Positions 28,490-37,602 of a stretch of DNA of 64,000 nucleotides are shown here, one piece after another; position 1 is the first letter of the stretch, and the number at the start of each line of letters is the position of its first letter. Location of the stretch: NCBI RefSeq assembly GCF_020073815.1, contig NZ_JAIQZJ010000001.1, forward strand, positions 1 through 64,000. The letters are read 5' to 3'. The position numbers were made by a program, and so were the translations under genes. Source of the stretch: Nocardioides mangrovi. Lineage in GTDB: Bacteria > Actinomycetota > Actinomycetes > Propionibacteriales > Nocardioidaceae. The notes below the pieces were generated by a model. The model saw only the letters and a program-made list of their open reading frames with translations. It was not told the DNA's origin and did not search any database.

Positions 28490-29877
28490 GCCTGCCCGGT
28501 GGCCGACTGCCGCGTCTCGTCGTCGCCGCACCCTCGACCGGGCAGGGCAAGACGACGGTCGCCACGGGGTTGATGGCCGCGCTGACCCGTGCCGGTCAGA
28601 CCGTGAGCGGCCACAAGGTCGGGCCGGACTACATCGACCCCGGCTACCACGCCCTGGCCACCGGGCGACCCGGCCGCAACCTCGACCCGCACCTCGTCGG
28701 GACCGACCGCATCGCGCCGCTGCTCCTGCACGGTGCCCGCGGCGCGGACGTCGCGGTCGTCGAGGGCGTGATGGGCCTCTTCGACGGCAAGGTCGGGGGC
28801 GAGGGCTTCGCCTCCACCGCGCACGTCGCCACGCTGACGCGGTCGCCGATCGTGCTGGTCGTCGACATCTCCAGGTCCTCGCGCACCATCGGCGCGGTCG
28901 TCCACGGCCTGGCCACGTGGGACCCCGACGTCCGGATCGCCGGGGTCGTCCTCAACCAGGCCGGCTCGCCGCGGCACGCCCGCGAGGCCGCCGACGCGAT
29001 CGACCTGCCGGTGCTCGGCGTGCTCGGTCGCGACCCGGCCCTCGGCGTACCGTCCCGGCACCTCGGGCTGGTCCCGGCCGCCGAGCGGGACGAGGCACGG
29101 CACACCCTCGACGCCCTCGCGACCCGGATCGCCGAGCAGGTCGACCTGGACGCCGTGCTCGCCGTCGCCGCGATCGCGCCCGACCTCGAGGTGGCGGCGT
29201 GGGATCCCGAGGTCGCCCTGGCGGGTGCCGGGGTTTCGAGGCTCAGGCGCCAGGGCGCCTTCGCGCCTCAACCGCCGGAGGTGCCGGTGGTGGCGATGGC
29301 AGGTGGGCGGGCGTTCACGTTCCGGTACGCCGAGACGGAGGAGCTGCTCCGGGCGGCCGGGTGCGAGGTGGTCGGGTTCGACCCGCTGGTCGACCCGCAC
29401 CTGCCCGACGGGACCGCGGGCATCTACCTCGGCGGGGGCTTCCCCGAGGTCCATGCCCGCGAGCTCACCGACAACGTGGTGCTCCGGCGCGAGCTGGCGG
29501 CGGCGCTCGCGGACGGCGTCCCGACCGTGGCCGAGTGCGCCGGGCTGCTCTACCTCTGCGACTCACTGGACTCCTCCCCGATGGTCGGCGCGATCGCGGC
29601 GCGGGCCGCGATGAGCGAGCGGTTGACCCTGCGCTACCCGACGATGACCGCGGCCACCGACAACCTGCTGACCCGCTGTGGAGAAGAGGTCACCGGGCAC
29701 GAGTTCCACCGCACCCACGTCACCCCGGAGGCCGCCGGCCGCCCGGCCTGGACGGTCGACGGGGCCGAGGTGGGCTTCGCGAGCGAGACGCTGCACGCGT
29801 CGTACCTGCACACCCACTGGGCCGGCCACCCGCAGCTCGCGGCCCGCTTCGCCGAGGCGGTGCACGCCCGTGGCTGA
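28486..29877 (+). CDS. cobB: Cobyrinate a,c-diamide synthase CobB, with in-frame palindromic repeat insertion
   Basis: 463 residues. Glutamine-dependent amidation of the a and c side chains of (hydrogeno)cobyrinate. N-terminal dethiobiotin-synthetase-like ATPase domain (APSTGQGKTTVATGL, about 11-25; KVGPDYIDPGYH) and C-terminal glutaminase-like domain with the triad Cys in TVAECAGLLYL (about 352) and a late His (ASYLHTHWAGHP). Between the domains, residues about 248-264 (GVSRLRRQGAFAPQP) are encoded by the palindromic element found elsewhere only in intergenic DNA. The frame is kept and both domains are intact. GTG overlaps cobO. Confidence 0.95.
   Translation: MSLPGGRLPRLVVAAPSTGQGKTTVATGLMAALTRAGQTVSGHKVGPDYIDPGYHALATGRPGRNLDPHLVGTDRIAPLLLHGARGADVAVVEGVMGLFDGKVGGEGFASTAHVATLTRSPIVLVVDISRSSRTIGAVVHGLATWDPDVRIAGVVLNQAGSPRHAREAADAIDLPVLGVLGRDPALGVPSRHLGLVPAAERDEARHTLDALATRIAEQVDLDAVLAVAAIAPDLEVAAWDPEVALAGAGVSRLRRQGAFAPQPPEVPVVAMAGGRAFTFRYAETEELLRAAGCEVVGFDPLVDPHLPDGTAGIYLGGGFPEVHARELTDNVVLRRELAAALADGVPTVAECAGLLYLCDSLDSSPMVGAIAARAAMSERLTLRYPTMTAATDNLLTRCGEEVTGHEFHRTHVTPEAAGRPAWTVDGAEVGFASETLHASYLHTHWAGHPQLAARFAEAVHARG
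29229..29273 (+). repeat. Palindromic repeat core inside cobB
   Basis: GGTTTCGAGGC (29232-29242) and GCCTCAACC (29265-29273) form the outer arms; AGGCGCC...GGCGCCTT forms an inner stem. The sequence matches copies at 323-362 and 45757-45798, including the CCGGGGTTTCGAGGCTC left end. It is a multiple of three in effect, since cobB stays open, and it falls in the linker between the two CobB domains. Confidence 0.85.
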
Positions 29878-30880
29878 CCCGCTCGAGAGCAGGCTCCGCC
29901 ACCACGGCGACCGCGAGGTCGGCGACCTCCTCGACCTCGCCGTCAACGTGTACGACGGACCGCGGCCGGCCTGGTTGGCCGAGGCGCTGCGCGCCAGCCT
30001 CGAGGACGTCGGCCGCTACCCGGACCCGACCGCCGCCGAGCACGCCGTCGCCCGTCACCACGGCCGCCGCCAGGACGAGGTGCTCGCGACCGCCGGCGCG
30101 GCCGAGGCGTTCGGGCTGGTCGCCCGGCTGCGGTCGTGGCGCCGGCCGGTGGTGGTGCACCCGCAGTTCACCGAGCCGCACGCCGCACTCGTCCAGGCCG
30201 GGCACGCCGTGACCACGGCGTCGCTCGGCGGCGACTTCACCCTCGACCCGACCGTCGTGCCCGGGGACGCCGACCTCGTCGTCGTGGGCAACCCGACCAA
30301 CCCGACCGGCGTCCTGCACCCGGCGGAGGTCGTGCGCGGGCTCAAGCGGCCCGGGCGGCTCGTGGTCGTCGACGAGGCGTTCATGGACACGGTTCCCGGC
30401 GAGACCGAGTCGCTCGTCGCGGAGCCCGGCGTCCTCGTGATCCGCAGCCTCACCAAGCACTGGGGGATCCCCGGGGTGCGGGCGGGCTACGTCCTCGGCA
30501 ACGCGGACCTCGTCGCCGAGCTGCGGGACGGCCAGGCGCCGTGGTCGGTCTCCGCACAGGCCATCGCGGCGATGACCGCGTGCACCACGCCCGAGGCCCG
30601 CACCGAGGGGCGCCGCCGAGCGCACGAGATCGCCGGCTGGCGCGCCCACCTCGAGGCCGGGCTGGCGGAGCGGGAGATCCCGTTCCGGTCGTCCGCGACC
30701 TCCTTCGTCCTCGCCCGCCCGGGCGCCGGCATCCACGCCGAGCTCCGCGGTCGCGGCATCGCCGTACGCCGTGCCGACACGTTCCCCGGCCTCGACCCGT
30801 CCTGGGTCCGCATCGCCGTCCGCCCACCCGCCACCACCGACCGGCTCCTCGCCGCGCTCGACGACCTCGCCCACCGCTGA
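29870..30880 (+). CDS. cobC: PLP-dependent aminotransferase-like CobC (Rv2231c type)
   Basis: 336 residues, fold type I PLP enzyme related to HisC and threonine-phosphate decarboxylase (CobD of Salmonella). VVVGNPTNPTGVL (about 139-151), VVDEAFMD and the PLP Lys in RSLTKHWGIPGVRAGY are visible. In this context it should supply aminopropanol phosphate for the side chain, or a related step. GTG 29870 overlaps the end of cobB by 8 nt. True product not provable from sequence. Confidence 0.88.
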   Translation: MADPLESRLRHHGDREVGDLLDLAVNVYDGPRPAWLAEALRASLEDVGRYPDPTAAEHAVARHHGRRQDEVLATAGAAEAFGLVARLRSWRRPVVVHPQFTEPHAALVQAGHAVTTASLGGDFTLDPTVVPGDADLVVVGNPTNPTGVLHPAEVVRGLKRPGRLVVVDEAFMDTVPGETESLVAEPGVLVIRSLTKHWGIPGVRAGYVLGNADLVAELRDGQAPWSVSAQAIAAMTACTTPEARTEGRRRAHEIAGWRAHLEAGLAEREIPFRSSATSFVLARPGAGIHAELRGRGIAVRRADTFPGLDPSWVRIAVRPPATTDRLLAALDDLAHR

Positions 30881-30890
30881 AGGAGCCACC

Positions 30891-31934
30891 ATGACCCGCC
30901 CCATCGCCCCGCCGTCCGACGTCGTCCGCGCCCACGCCGCGAAGCGGCTCGCGGCACTGGCGACCCCGCCCGGCGCGCTCGGCCGCCTCGGTGACCTGGC
31001 CGTGTGGGTGGCGGCGGCGCAGTCGCAGGTGCCGCCAGGTCTGGTCACCAACCCGCGCCTGGTGATCTTCGCCGGCGACCACGGCGTCGCGGCGCACGGC
31101 GTCTCGGCCTTCCCCTCCGCGATCACCGGCGCGATGGTGCGCACCTTCCTCGCCGGCCGGGCCGGCGTCAGCGCGCTGGCCGCCGCCCACGGCGTGAGTG
31201 TGCGGGTGCTCGACCTGGGCGTCGACGAGGACTTCGCCGACCTCGACGAGAGCACCCGGGTGGCGCTGCAGGCGCACAAGGTACGGCGCTCCAGCGGCGC
31301 CATCCACCTCGAGGACGCCCTCACCCCCGAGCAGACCCGGGCGGCCCTCGACGCGGGCGCCGCCGTCGCGGCGGAGGAGATCGCGGCGGGCGCCGACCTG
31401 CTGCTCAGCGGCGACATGGGCATCGGCAACACCACCCCCGCCACCGCGCTGGTCGCCGCCGGGCTCGGCCTCCCGGCCGCCGAGCTGACCGGCCGCGGCA
31501 CCGGCATCGACGACGCCGCGCTGCTGCACAAGCAGGCCGTGGTGGACGCCGCCCTCACGCGCGCCGGCGACCGCACCCACGACCCGGTCGAGACCCTGAC
31601 CGCGCTCGGCAGCGCGGACCTCGCGGCCACGACCGGCTACCTGCTGACCGCAGTCGACCGCGGCGTGCCCGTCCTCCTCGACGGCCTGATGAGCGTCGCC
31701 TGCGCGCTGACCGCGGACCGGATCGCGCCGGGTGCGGCGGCCTGGTTCGCCGCCGGCCACCGCTCCACCGAGCCCGCGCAGTCGCTCGCCCTCGACAAGC
31801 TCGGTCTCGAGCCGCTGCTCGACCTCGGCCTGCGGCTGGGGGAGGGCTCCGGCGCGGTCGCGGCGGTGCCGGTCGTCCGCAGCGCGGTCGCGGTGCTGCG
31901 GGACGTCGCGCTCCTCTCGGAGCTCGCCCCGTGA
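30891..31934 (+). CDS. cobT: Nicotinate-nucleotide--dimethylbenzimidazole phosphoribosyltransferase CobT
   Basis: 347 residues. Makes alpha-ribazole phosphate from DMB and NaMN. TPPGALGRLGDLA, FAGDHGVAAHGVSAFP (about 60-75), SGDMGIGNTTPATAL and the C-terminal catalytic Glu in GLRLGEGSGA are all present. ATG follows a textbook GAAGGAG with 5-nt spacing (30879-30885), the strongest ribosome site of the operon. The stop overlaps cobS. Confidence 0.96.
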   Translation: MTRPIAPPSDVVRAHAAKRLAALATPPGALGRLGDLAVWVAAAQSQVPPGLVTNPRLVIFAGDHGVAAHGVSAFPSAITGAMVRTFLAGRAGVSALAAAHGVSVRVLDLGVDEDFADLDESTRVALQAHKVRRSSGAIHLEDALTPEQTRAALDAGAAVAAEEIAAGADLLLSGDMGIGNTTPATALVAAGLGLPAAELTGRGTGIDDAALLHKQAVVDAALTRAGDRTHDPVETLTALGSADLAATTGYLLTAVDRGVPVLLDGLMSVACALTADRIAPGAAAWFAAGHRSTEPAQSLALDKLGLEPLLDLGLRLGEGSGAVAAVPVVRSAVAVLRDVALLSELAP

Positions 31935-32698
31935 TCGATGCCCTGACCGACGCGTGGCGGCTGGCGGTCGGCACCCTGACCGCCGTCCCGGTCCGGCCAC
32001 CGCGCCGCGTCGACCGGCGTACGGCGGCCGCCGCGATGGTCCTCGCGCCCCTCGCCGCGGTGCCCCTCGGCGCGGTCGTCGTGGCGGTCCTGCTCGCCGG
32101 TGACGCGCTCGACCTCCCGCTGCTGGTGACCGCACTGCTCGCGATCGCCGCGCTGGTGGCGGGCAACCGCGCCTTCCACCTCGACGGGCTCTCCGACACC
32201 GTGGACGGGCTCGCGGCCTCGCACGACCGCGAACGGTCGCTCGCGGTGATGAAGACCGGCACCTCCGGTCCGGCCGGCACGGCGGCCGTCGTCCTCGTGC
32301 TCGGCGTCCAGGCCGCGGCGCTGGCCGTCCTCGTCGGGACCTGGCGCGCAGCCGTGCTCGCCGGCGTCGCCGTCTGCGCCTCGCGTGCGGCGCTCGCCGT
32401 CTGCTGCGCGCGGGGCGTCCCGGCCGCGCGCGCGGACGGGCTCGGGGTCACCTACACCTCGACCGTCCCGCGAGCAGTGGTCGCGGCGGCGTGGGCCGCG
32501 CTGGCGGTCGTGCTGGCGGCGGTCGGCGTGCTCGCCGACATGGCGTGGTGGCGAGGACCGGTCGCGATCGGCTCCGCGCTGGTGGTGGTGCTCGTCCTGG
32601 TGCGGCACACCACCCGCCGCTTCGGCGGGGTCACCGGCGACGTGTTCGGCGCGGCCGTCGAGCTCGCGCTCGCGGCTCTGCTGGTGGCCCTGGCGTGA
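31931..32698 (+). CDS. cobS: Adenosylcobinamide-GDP ribazoletransferase CobS
   Basis: 255 residues, integral membrane enzyme with about 6-7 hydrophobic segments. Joins AdoCbi-GDP and alpha-ribazole(-phosphate). The N-terminal LTAVPVRPP and the acidic cytoplasmic motif FHLDGLSDTVDGLAAS (about 79-94) define the family, with MKTGTSGPAGTAA next. GTG overlaps the cobT stop. Confidence 0.95.
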   Translation: MIDALTDAWRLAVGTLTAVPVRPPRRVDRRTAAAAMVLAPLAAVPLGAVVVAVLLAGDALDLPLLVTALLAIAALVAGNRAFHLDGLSDTVDGLAASHDRERSLAVMKTGTSGPAGTAAVVLVLGVQAAALAVLVGTWRAAVLAGVAVCASRAALAVCCARGVPAARADGLGVTYTSTVPRAVVAAAWAALAVVLAAVGVLADMAWWRGPVAIGSALVVVLVLVRHTTRRFGGVTGDVFGAAVELALAALLVALA

Positions 32699-32708
32699 AG
32701 GGATGGGC

Positions 32709-33671
32709 GTGAAGGGACGGGCGCTCGGCCTCGCGCTGGGCTTCGCGGCCGACCGCCTGCTGGGCGACCCGCGACGGGGTCACCCGGTCGCCCTCTTCGG
32801 CTCGACCGCCGCGGCCGTCGAGCGCCGCCTCTACGCCGACTCCCGCGCCCGCGGTGTCGCGCACACGACCCTCCTCGTCGGTGGCGCGGTCGCCCTCGGG
32901 GCCGTCGCGGAGCGCCGCCTCCCGCCCGTCCTGGCCACCGCCGTGGCGACCTGGGCGGTGCTGGGTGGCCGCTCGCTCGAGCGCGAGGCCTCCGCCGTCG
33001 GCGCCCACCTCGACGGCGGCGACCTCCCGGCCGCGCGGCGGCGGCTGACCCACCTGGTCGGCCGCGACCCGTCGGGCCTCGACGCCGACGAGGTCGCCCG
33101 GGCCGTCGTCGAGTCGGTCGCGGAGAACACCTCCGACGCCGTCGTCGCGCCGTTGCTCTGGGGAGCGGTCGCCGGGGTGCCGGGACTGCTCGGCTACCGC
33201 GCCGCCAACACCCTCGACGCGATGGTGGGCCACCGCAGCGCCCGCTACGAGCGCTTCGGCTGGGCGTCGGCACGACTCGACGACCTGCTCAACCTCGCGC
33301 CCGCACGACTCGCCGGGGCGGCGACGGTCCTCGTCGCCGCGCCCGGCCGGCGAGCCGCCGCGTGGCGCGCCTGGCGACGCGACGCCGCGGCCCATCCCAG
33401 CCCCAACGCGGGTGTCGTCGAGGCGTCGTTCGCGGGCGCGCTCGGCGTACGCCTCGGCGGTGAGAACACGTACGGCGACCGCGTCGAGCGTCGTGCCGAG
33501 CTCGGTGACGGCCGCCCGCCCGCGCCCGCCGACATCGCCCGGGCGACGACGCTGGCCCGACGCGTGTCCATCGCCTCAATCGTCTCAACCACAGGGGTTG
33601 CGAGTGCGCTACGCTGCCGACTGCGGGCACGAGGAAGCCGGTGGGAATCCGGCACAGTCGCGCTACTGTGA
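32709..33671 (+). CDS. cobD: Adenosylcobinamide-phosphate synthase CobD/CbiB, C-terminus running into a riboswitch
   Basis: 320 residues, membrane protein attaching the aminopropanol arm. DRLLGDPRRGHPVALFG near the N-terminus, VVESVAENTSDAVVAPLLW (about 134-152), NTLDAMVGHR and SPNAGVVEASFAGALGVRLGG are diagnostic. After TLARRVSIAS the final membrane helix expected in the family is degenerate and the last ~20 codons lie in the aptamer of riboswitch 3; the TGA (33669-33671) is part of the conserved CTACTGTGAC box. GTG 32709 was chosen because GAAGGGA lies 5 nt upstream; ATG 32703 is the in-frame alternative. Confidence 0.9.
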   Translation: MKGRALGLALGFAADRLLGDPRRGHPVALFGSTAAAVERRLYADSRARGVAHTTLLVGGAVALGAVAERRLPPVLATAVATWAVLGGRSLEREASAVGAHLDGGDLPAARRRLTHLVGRDPSGLDADEVARAVVESVAENTSDAVVAPLLWGAVAGVPGLLGYRAANTLDAMVGHRSARYERFGWASARLDDLLNLAPARLAGAATVLVAAPGRRAAAWRAWRRDAAAHPSPNAGVVEASFAGALGVRLGGENTYGDRVERRAELGDGRPPAPADIARATTLARRVSIASIVSTTGVASALRCRLRARGSRWESGTVALL

Positions 33672-33776
33672 CACCGCCTTCAGGGGCGGTGGAGTCAGAC
33701 CCGAGTGTCCGCTCCCTCGGCCGATCGGCCGGGGAACCCCACGACCAGGGACGCACGCATCCCTGAGGAGGACACG
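33610..33776 (+). promoter_or_regulatory. Cobalamin riboswitch 3, upstream of cbtB-cbtA, overlapping the 3' end of cobD
   Basis: A -10-like TACGCT (33610-33615) and the aptamer landmarks GAGGAAGCCGGTGGGAATCC (33631-33650), GGCACAGTCGCGCTACTGTGAC and GAGTCAGACCCGAGTG (about 33700) are clear. The promoter and first 50 nt of the aptamer lie within the cobD reading frame. A CGGCCGATCGGCCGGGG hairpin and the AGGAGG of cbtB follow. Cobalt-importer control by cobalamin is an established use of this riboswitch. Confidence 0.92.
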
Positions 33777-33995
33777 ATGTCGCAGACCGCTGCGGCGCCG
33801 GTCACCGGCGCTACCGCACCCACACCCATCCCGCTCCGGGAGCTCGCCCCCTGGGCGATCTTCTTCGGCCTGCTCGGCCTGCTGGTGATCTTCTTCGTGA
33901 GCGCCGACCAGGGCGCGATCTCGATCCCGTCCGGGACCGCGATCCACGAGTGGGTCCACGACGGCCGGCACCTGCTCGGCTACCCCTGCCACTGA
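33777..33995 (+). CDS. cbtB: Cobalt transporter subunit CbtB
   Basis: 72 residues with a single membrane helix (AIFFGLLGLLVIFFV) and a C-terminal HEWVHDGRHLLGYPCH tail whose His residues are the family's cobalt-binding signature. ATG preceded by AGGAGG 5 nt upstream. First gene of the riboswitch-3 transcript, 13 nt before cbtA. Confidence 0.94.
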   Translation: MSQTAAAPVTGATAPTPIPLRELAPWAIFFGLLGLLVIFFVSADQGAISIPSGTAIHEWVHDGRHLLGYPCH

Positions 33996-34008
33996 GCCGG
34001 GGGTCGAC

Positions 34009-34797
34009 ATGACCGCACGCGCCTTCCTGGTGCGTGGGCTGCTCGCGGGACTCCTCGCGGGCTTCGCCACGTTCTTCGTCGCCCACCAGGTGGGCGAACC
34101 GCACGTCGAGACCGCCATCGCCCTCGAGGAGGCGGGCTCGTCCGACCACACCCATGCCGCTGACGCCGACGAGAGCTCCACGGGCCACACCCACGCGGAG
34201 GACGGCACCGTCGTCTCGCGCTTCGACCAGCGCACGTGGGGCCTGCTCACCGGCTCCGTGGCGATCGGTGTCGCGCTCGGCGGCATCGTCGCCCTGGTCG
34301 CCGCCGGGGTCGCCGGCCGGATCCGCTCGCTGAGCCTCCGCCAGTCGACCGCGGTGGTCGCCACCATCGGCTTCGTCGCCGTCGCCCTGGTGCCGTTCCT
34401 GAAGTACCCCGCGACGCCGCCGGCGGTCGGCAACGCCGACACCATCGGCGCCCGCACCGGCGAGTACTTCGGCTTCCTGCTCGTCTCGGTCGTCGCCGCG
34501 GTGCTCGCCACCGCCCTCGCCGTACGACTGGTGCGTCAGGTGGGTGCGTACGCCGGCGTGGTGATCGGCATCGCGACGTACCTCGTCGTCATGGTGGTCG
34601 CCGGCCAGGTCTTCCCGACGGTCAACGAGATCGGGGACTTCCCGGCGGACGTGCTCTGGTACTTCCGTCGCGCCTCGATCATCACCCTGGCCACGATGTG
34701 GGGGGTGCTCGGCGTCCTGCTCGTCGGGTTCCTCGGCCGGCTGGCCGACCAGGAGACCGCGACCGCCCGGCGCCGGGAGCTGGCCGCCTCCCTGTAG
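34009..34797 (+). CDS. cbtA: Cobalt transporter subunit CbtA
   Basis: 262 residues, about 5-6 membrane segments. A His/Asp-rich loop after the first helix (DHTHAADADES and TGHTHAEDG, about 45-66) suits metal capture. RGLLAGLLAGFATFFVA and the NEIGDFPADVLWYFR segment are CbtA hallmarks. It works with CbtB as a cobalt importer feeding CobN. Followed by a strong inverted repeat and convergent cobU. Confidence 0.94.
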   Translation: MTARAFLVRGLLAGLLAGFATFFVAHQVGEPHVETAIALEEAGSSDHTHAADADESSTGHTHAEDGTVVSRFDQRTWGLLTGSVAIGVALGGIVALVAAGVAGRIRSLSLRQSTAVVATIGFVAVALVPFLKYPATPPAVGNADTIGARTGEYFGFLLVSVVAAVLATALAVRLVRQVGAYAGVVIGIATYLVVMVVAGQVFPTVNEIGDFPADVLWYFRRASIITLATMWGVLGVLLVGFLGRLADQETATARRRELAASL

Positions 34798-34804
34798 CAC
34801 CCGT

Positions 34805-34861
34805 CGTACCTGACGGAATGGTCGTCGGAGAGCGCGATCCAGGACCATTCCGTCAGGTGCG
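34805..34861. terminator. Long perfect inverted repeat between convergent cbtA and cobU
   Basis: ACCTGACGGAATGGTC (34808-34823) and GACCATTCCGTCAGGT (34843-34858) are exact reverse complements around a 19-nt loop, and the stem extends three more pairs with one G-U. It fills the 80-nt gap between the cbtA stop and the cobU stop, so it can serve as a bidirectional terminator. There is no T-tract. It is AT-richer than its surroundings, so it may be a mobile palindrome rather than a native terminator. Confidence 0.7.
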
Positions 34862-34877
34862 TGGCGGGCGTGGCCGG

Positions 34878-35405
34878 TCAGAGCCGCAGCACCCGGCCGG
34901 CGACCACGAGGTGGACCTCGTCGCAGGCCGCGGCGAGGCACTGGTTGACGGTGCCGAGGAGGTCGCGGAAGAGGCGGCCGCTCCTGTGGGCGGGTACGAC
35001 GCCCAGGCCGACCTCGTTGGTCACCAGCACCACGTCGGGGACCTCGGCGAGCGCGGCCGCCGCGCCGTCGAGCAGCTCGTCGACGGCCGCCGCCACCTCC
35101 GTGGAGGGTGACTCCCATAGCCCGCGCTCGTCCAGGACACCCGTCAGCCAGGTGCCGAGGCAGTCGACCAGCACCGGGGCGTCGGCGGCGCGCAGCGCGC
35201 CGGCCAGGTCGCGGGTCTCGACGGTCGTCCAGCCCGCCGGCCGGCGCGCTCGGTGGGCGGCGAGTCGCGCCGCCCAGTCCGGGTCGGGGTCCTCGGCGGT
35301 GGTCGGGCCGGGCGCGACGTAGACGACGCGGTCGTGGGCCGCGAGCAACGACTCGGCGTGCCGCGACTTCCCCGAGCGCACCCCGCCGGTGACGAGCACC
35401 CTCAT
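34878..35405 (-). CDS. cobU: Bifunctional adenosylcobinamide kinase/guanylyltransferase CobU
   Basis: 175 residues. Phosphorylates adenosylcobinamide and transfers GMP to it. P-loop [16 protein letters not shown] (about 5-20), [33 protein letters not shown] (Walker B and specificity region) match the family. Last gene of the minus-strand riboswitch-4 operon; ATG overlaps the cobK stop by 4 nt. Confidence 0.95.
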   Translation of the reverse strand: MRVLVTGGVRSGKSRHAESLLAAHDRVVYVAPGPTTAEDPDPDWAARLAAHRARRPAGWTTVETRDLAGALRAADAPVLVDCLGTWLTGVLDERGLWESPSTEVAAAVDELLDGAAAALAEVPDVVLVTNEVGLGVVPAHRSGRLFRDLLGTVNQCLAAACDEVHLVVAGRVLRL

Positions 35406-36109
35406 CGCAGGCCCCGGACCCAGTCGGCGGCGGCGGCCACGTCCGACACGGTGCGGACGCCGGCCGGAGCGGGCGGCCGGCGGACCACCACCACGGGTAC
35501 GCCGAGCGCCTCCGCGGCCTGCATCTTCGGCCACGTGTGCGAGCCGCCGGAGTCCTTGGTGACCAGGACGTCGGAGCCGTGCCGCTGCATGAGGGCGACC
35601 TCGTCCTCGAGCGCGTAGGGGCCGCGGTCGCGCAGCAGCTCCCAGGAGGCCGGCAGGTCGAGGTCGGGCTCGTCGACGACGCGGACCAGCGCCGTCGCGT
35701 CGGCCAGCGGACCGACGAAGCGGTCGAGCGACTGCCGGCCGACCGTCAGGAACGGCCGCGAGCCCAGGCCCGCAGCGGCCAGGGCCGCCGCGTCGTGGTC
35801 GTCGACCCAGGTCCAGTCGCCGGTCCACCCCGGCCGCTGCAGCCGGAGCAGCGGGACCTCGACGGCGGTGGCATGGGCGGAGATCTGCGCGGCGAAGGGA
35901 TGGGTGGCGTCCACGACCGCATCGACCTCGCGCGCGTACGTCGCCAGCCCGGCCGGTCCGCCGAACCCGCCGATCCGCACGCCCCCGACCGGCAGCCGCG
36001 GCTCCGCGACCCGGCCGGCGAGGGACGTGGTGACCTCGATCCCGTCGTCGACGAGGGCCACGGCGAGGGCTCGCGCCTCCGCCGTACCGCCCAGGATCAG
36101 CACCCTCAC
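35402..36109 (-). CDS. cobK: Precorrin-6A reductase CobK
   Basis: 235 residues. NAD(P)H-dependent reduction of precorrin-6A to 6B. N-terminal [15 protein letters not shown] is the Rossmann nucleotide site; [13 protein letters not shown] (about 66-78), then [19 protein letters not shown] near the C-terminus are diagnostic. GTG 36109 overlaps the cobQ stop by 4 nt. Confidence 0.95.
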   Translation of the reverse strand: MRVLILGGTAEARALAVALVDDGIEVTTSLAGRVAEPRLPVGGVRIGGFGGPAGLATYAREVDAVVDATHPFAAQISAHATAVEVPLLRLQRPGWTGDWTWVDDHDAAALAAAGLGSRPFLTVGRQSLDRFVGPLADATALVRVVDEPDLDLPASWELLRDRGPYALEDEVALMQRHGSDVLVTKDSGGSHTWPKMQAAEALGVPVVVVRRPPAPAGVRTVSDVAAAADWVRGLR

Positions 36110-37602
36110 CGACGGTCTCCCGGCGGCAGGACGGGCAGCCCGGGCGCGGGACCGGAGCGGGCCAGATCGAGCAGGTCGTCGACGTCGAGGTGGTGCTCGA
36201 CGAGGTCGCCGAGCAGGTCGAGGCGGCGCTCGCGGGCCGCGGGGAAGCTGACGCCCGAGGGCGTCCAGACGTGGCCGGTCAGCCGGGCCACCTCGGCGAG
36301 GAACGCGCCGCGGAAGTCGTCGTGCTCCAGGCAGCCGTGCCACATGGTGCCGAAGACGTGGCCGTCGCGGGCGCCGCCGAGGAAGTCCTCGCCGGCGCCG
36401 ACGGTGACCCGGCCGTGGTGGATCTCGTAGCCGCCGACGGCCGCGCCGAGGGCGGTGCCGCGGGGGAGGCGCAGGACCTTGTCCGGGGCGAAGGTGGTGG
36501 CGGCGTCGAGCAGCCCGAGCCCCTCGGACGTCGCGCCCGCAGGCCCCTCGACGCCGTCCGGGTCGGCGATGGAGCGGCCCAGCATCTGGAAGCCGCCGCA
36601 GATCCCGAGCACCGGCCGGCCCGCGCCGGCGTGGGCGACGACGGCCCGGTCGATGCCGCGGTCGCGCATCCAGGCGAGGTCCGCGAGCGTCGCCCGCGAG
36701 CCGGGCAGCACGACGAGGTCGGCGTCGGCCACCGACCGGCCGTCGGAGGCGTAGACGACGTCCACCCCGGGCTCGAGCCCGAGCGCGTCGATGTCGGTGA
36801 AGTTGCTGATCCGCGGAGAGCGGACGACCACCACGCGCAGCGGCGCGGGACCGTCGAGCACGCGCCGGTCGCCGACGTCGAGGGTGTCCTCACTGTCCAG
36901 CCAGACGTCGCTGCTGAAGGGGAGGACGCCGTAGACCCGCCGGCCGGTGAGCGACTCGAGCTCGGTGAGGCCCGGTCCGAGCAGCGACTCGTCGCCGCGG
37001 AAGCGGTTGACCACGAAGCCCGCGACCAGCCGCTGGTCGTCGGGTGCGAGCAGCGCGACGCTGCCGAAGAGGGACGCGAAGACGCCGCCGCGGTCGATGT
37101 CGCCGACCAGGACCGTCGCGAGCCCGCCGTGCTGGGCCAGGCCCATGTTGACGTAGTCGCTGGACCGCAGGTTGATCTCGGTGGGGCTGCCGGCTCCCTC
37201 GGCGACCACGACCTCGAAGCGCGAGGACAGGTCGTCGAACGCGTCGTACGCCGCCTCCGCGAGGTGCCGCCGGCCGTCGACGAAATCGGTCGCGGACACC
37301 TCGCCCGCCGGCTGGCCCAGCACCACCACGTGGCTGCGGCGGTCGCTGCCGGGCTTGAGCAGCACGGGATTCATCGCGACCTCGGGCTCGACGCCGGCCG
37401 CGACCGCCTGCACCCACTGGGCGCGGCCGATCTCGCCGGTGGTGCCGCCCGCGCCGACGACGACCATCGAGTTGTTCGACATGTTCTGCGCCTTGAAGGG
37501 TGCCACCTTCACGCCCCGGCGCGCGAACGCCCGGCACAGGCCCGAGGTGACGATGCTCTTGCCGGCGTCGGAGGTGGTGCCGGCGACCAGGAGGCCGCTC
37601 AT
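36106..37602 (-). CDS. cobQ: Cobyric acid synthase CobQ
   Basis: 498 residues. Glutamine-dependent amidation of side chains b, d, e and g of adenosylcobyrinate a,c-diamide. N-terminal [19 protein letters not shown] and [14 protein letters not shown] (about 35-48); [14 protein letters not shown]; glutaminase Cys in [15 protein letters not shown] (about 330) and the late [14 protein letters not shown] with the triad His. Full length. ATG overlaps the 2H phosphoesterase stop by 4 nt. Confidence 0.96.
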   Translation of the reverse strand: MSGLLVAGTTSDAGKSIVTSGLCRAFARRGVKVAPFKAQNMSNNSMVVVGAGGTTGEIGRAQWVQAVAAGVEPEVAMNPVLLKPGSDRRSHVVVLGQPAGEVSATDFVDGRRHLAEAAYDAFDDLSSRFEVVVAEGAGSPTEINLRSSDYVNMGLAQHGGLATVLVGDIDRGGVFASLFGSVALLAPDDQRLVAGFVVNRFRGDESLLGPGLTELESLTGRRVYGVLPFSSDVWLDSEDTLDVGDRRVLDGPAPLRVVVVRSPRISNFTDIDALGLEPGVDVVYASDGRSVADADLVVLPGSRATLADLAWMRDRGIDRAVVAHAGAGRPVLGICGGFQMLGRSIADPDGVEGPAGATSEGLGLLDAATTFAPDKVLRLPRGTALGAAVGGYEIHHGRVTVGAGEDFLGGARDGHVFGTMWHGCLEHDDFRGAFLAEVARLTGHVWTPSGVSFPAARERRLDLLGDLVEHHLDVDDLLDLARSGPAPGLPVLPPGDRR

